Source of the DNA: Thelephora terrestris
Taxonomy: Eukaryota > Basidiomycota > Agaricomycetes > Thelephorales > Thelephoraceae
Reading direction: 5' to 3'
Assembly (NCBI GenBank): GCA_015956445.1
Contig: WIUZ02000017.1
Span: forward strand, 186,001-250,000
Length of the DNA stretch: 64,000 nucleotides
The stretch's first letter is position 1; each line of letters starts with the position of its first letter. The notes under the pieces were generated by a model. That model saw nothing but the letters and a program-made list of their open reading frames with translations. It did no database searches and had not been told where the DNA came from. This document shows positions 62,522-64,000 of this stretch, piece after piece. A program made the position numbers and the translations under genes.

Positions 62522-64000
62522 ATGAAGGCCCTTAGAAAATCGCTCGGCAGCACCAAGGACCACCATTCTTCCCACCATATTTCAACCCCCATTACCAGCC
62601 CAACGCTTTCCAAAGTCGCCATTAACTTACCTCCTCCGACCCGCGTCATCCGTGCTACTTCGGGATATCGTTCTCAGGCCCCCCAACAGCTCTCTTTCGA
62701 GAAGGGCGACTTTTTCCATGTCATTAGAGACATCGATAACCAGGGTCTCTGGTACGAAGCCCACAACCCCACGAACGGAGCTCGTGGCCTTGTACCGAGG
62801 TCGATGTTCGAAGAATTCTCCAAGGGAAACCCCACGTATGTACCTCTCCACGGTTCATTAACGCCCTGGTATTCATTCGACATTGATCTTAATCTTGCAC
62901 TTTTACGTAGTTCCCGTGCATCCACATTTGGTTCGTCCAAGGGCGGATCCAGCCCAACCTCCCCAACCCTCAAGACCCCGGTCTTCTACGCGGTTGTTCA
63001 ACACGATTTTATAGCGGAAAGGCCGGACGAACTCGAGGCAAGGGCTGGAGACCCCATCTCGGTCGTTGCCCAATCTAATCGAGAGTGGTTTGTCGCGAAG
63101 CCGATCGGAAGACTAGGTCGACCAGGTCTCATTCCCATATCCTTCGTCGAGGTCCGCGACCCGAAAACCAACCAGCCTATTCGTGACGTAAACGCGCTAC
63201 TCGAGCAGGGCGCCCTGCCTAGAGTTGAGGAATGGAAACGTCAACTACTCAACTACAAGGCCACAAGTATATCGTTAGGTGTTTTGGACGAATCGACTAT
63301 CAAGTCCGGAGTTTCGAATAGCCCTTTCATGCCCAGGACCACCTCAGTTCCGCCGTTATTGCCGCCAACATCCTCCCCACCCCAACCCGCATATACGCCA
63401 CAACCACAACCTCAACCCACTGACGAGACCCAAAGCCTCCCAGAAGGGATTCTTCTCTCCGCAGAAGTCGTTTCGTTCCACTCGGAGATGGAAGAGTATT
63501 GGTTTCGCGTTCACACCGTTTTCCAACCGTACGACCCAGACGGTACCTTCGACCTTCCTTCTGCCAGACAACACGTCCTCTACCGGTGCTACAACGATTT
63601 TTACGACTTCCAGATCGAGCTGCTCGAGAAGTTTCCCAGAGAAGCCGGACGAGAGGTGGCAAACCAGAAACCCTCTCCCCGTTTGATTCCGTATATGCCT
63701 GGCCCCGTGGAACACGTTGACGATGAGATCACTCTGACGAGGAAAGACGAACTGGACAAGTACCTCCGAGCGTTGTGCAAGTTAAAGGAGACGTCCGCGA
63801 GGTACATCCTGGAATCTGTTGTCGTCAGGAATTTTTTAGCAATCAAACCAGGAGACGCGGAGATGGAACTTGAACCATGCATAGAGGAAATTCAGACCAT
63901 ATTTGGCGCTGAAGACCTACCAGACGGATACTCGCAAGAGCCGCCTCACGATGACACCAATGGTTTACATGATCAGATGGACCGCATGAACCTGAACGGT
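62522..64000 (+). CDS. BEM1: Polarity scaffold Bem1/Scd2 (SH3-SH3-PX), 3' end outside the window
   Basis: The product is a scaffold that brings Cdc24 and PAK kinase to Cdc42 at growth sites, supporting hyphal polarity. Exon 1 (62522-62835) and exon 2 (from 62911) join in phase. SH3-1 contains SGYRSQAPQQLSFEKGDFFHVI and LVPRSMFEE. SH3-2 contains FYAVVQHDFIAERPDELEARA, then VVAQSNREWFVAKPIGRLG and GLIPISFVEV. A PX domain (SFHSEMEEYWFRVHTVF to IKPGDAEMELE) follows a proline-rich linker, and its Arg/Tyr pattern (YRCYNDFYDFQIELLEKFP) fits phosphoinositide binding. The expected PB1 domain that binds Cdc24 would lie beyond 64000. The domain order is diagnostic for Bem1/Scd2. Partial at the 3' end only. 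Confidence 0.94.
   Translation, partial: MKALRKSLGSTKDHHSSHHISTPITSPTLSKVAINLPPPTRVIRATSGYRSQAPQQLSFEKGDFFHVIRDIDNQGLWYEAHNPTNGARGLVPRSMFEEFSKGNPTYVPLHGSLTPWYSFDIDLNLALLRSSRASTFGSSKGGSSPTSPTLKTPVFYAVVQHDFIAERPDELEARAGDPISVVAQSNREWFVAKPIGRLGRPGLIPISFVEVRDPKTNQPIRDVNALLEQGALPRVEEWKRQLLNYKATSISLGVLDESTIKSGVSNSPFMPRTTSVPPLLPPTSSPPQPAYTPQPQPQPTDETQSLPEGILLSAEVVSFHSEMEEYWFRVHTVFQPYDPDGTFDLPSARQHVLYRCYNDFYDFQIELLEKFPREAGREVANQKPSPRLIPYMPGPVEHVDDEITLTRKDELDKYLRALCKLKETSARYILESVVVRNFLAIKPGDAEMELEPCIEEIQTIFGAEDLPDGYSQEPPHDDTNGLHDQMDRMNLNG

Overview
The window is nuclear DNA of a filamentous basidiomycete, most likely an Agaricomycete. The reasons are the density of spliced genes on both strands, introns mostly of 45-65 nt with GT-AG ends, and lineage-typical families: a Plavaka-type (DUF6830) transposase, a DUF6532-like protein and a remnant of a DUF6533-like membrane protein. 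I could not fix the genus from sequence alone; a Rhizoctonia/Ceratobasidium-like fungus is a guess. No rRNA, tRNA, CRISPR array or bacterial operon was seen.

Region 0-24 kb. RNA polymerase I second subunit (RPA2, minus) and an FG nucleoporin of the Nup98 type (plus) diverge from a 172-bp intergenic. Then follow a coiled-coil/proline-rich protein of unknown role (minus), an Opy2-like membrane anchor (minus) diverging from the ABC ATPase Caf16 (plus), a secreted S10 serine carboxypeptidase (minus) and a large inositol hexakisphosphate kinase (minus).

Region 24-44 kb. Two unrecognised plus-strand genes come first; one carries a tandem duplication of a phase-1 exon. They are followed by homoisocitrate dehydrogenase (lysine), a protein with a 15-residue tandem repeat, SEC22 with a GC-AG intron, ARL1, a WKF-domain nucleolar protein, 5-aminolevulinate synthase (heme), acetylornithine aminotransferase (arginine) and the splicing factor Cwc21. 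These are mostly minus strand and closely spaced.

Region 44-55 kb is the accessory part. It holds cytidine deaminase, then gene-poor DNA with a decayed multi-pass membrane protein gene, a DUF6532-like gene, a small repeat-containing gene and, divergently, an apparently intact Plavaka transposase. After it come a frame-broken minus-strand remnant and an inverted repeat.

Region 55-64 kb is again compact housekeeping and regulatory sequence: glutathione-dependent formaldehyde dehydrogenase diverging from ISA2 (Fe-S assembly), the m6A methyltransferase IME4/METTL3 diverging from an APSES/ankyrin MBF-type transcription factor, and the polarity scaffold BEM1, cut by the window end.

Most gene models were checked by joining exons in phase. 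Where the exon sums close exactly (genes at 8371, 12266, 14303, 19621, 36223, 41982, 44702, 49612, 50331, 56718 and 59861) the models are firm. The two unknown genes at 24.7-28 kb and the remnants at 46.4 and 53.7 kb are not.
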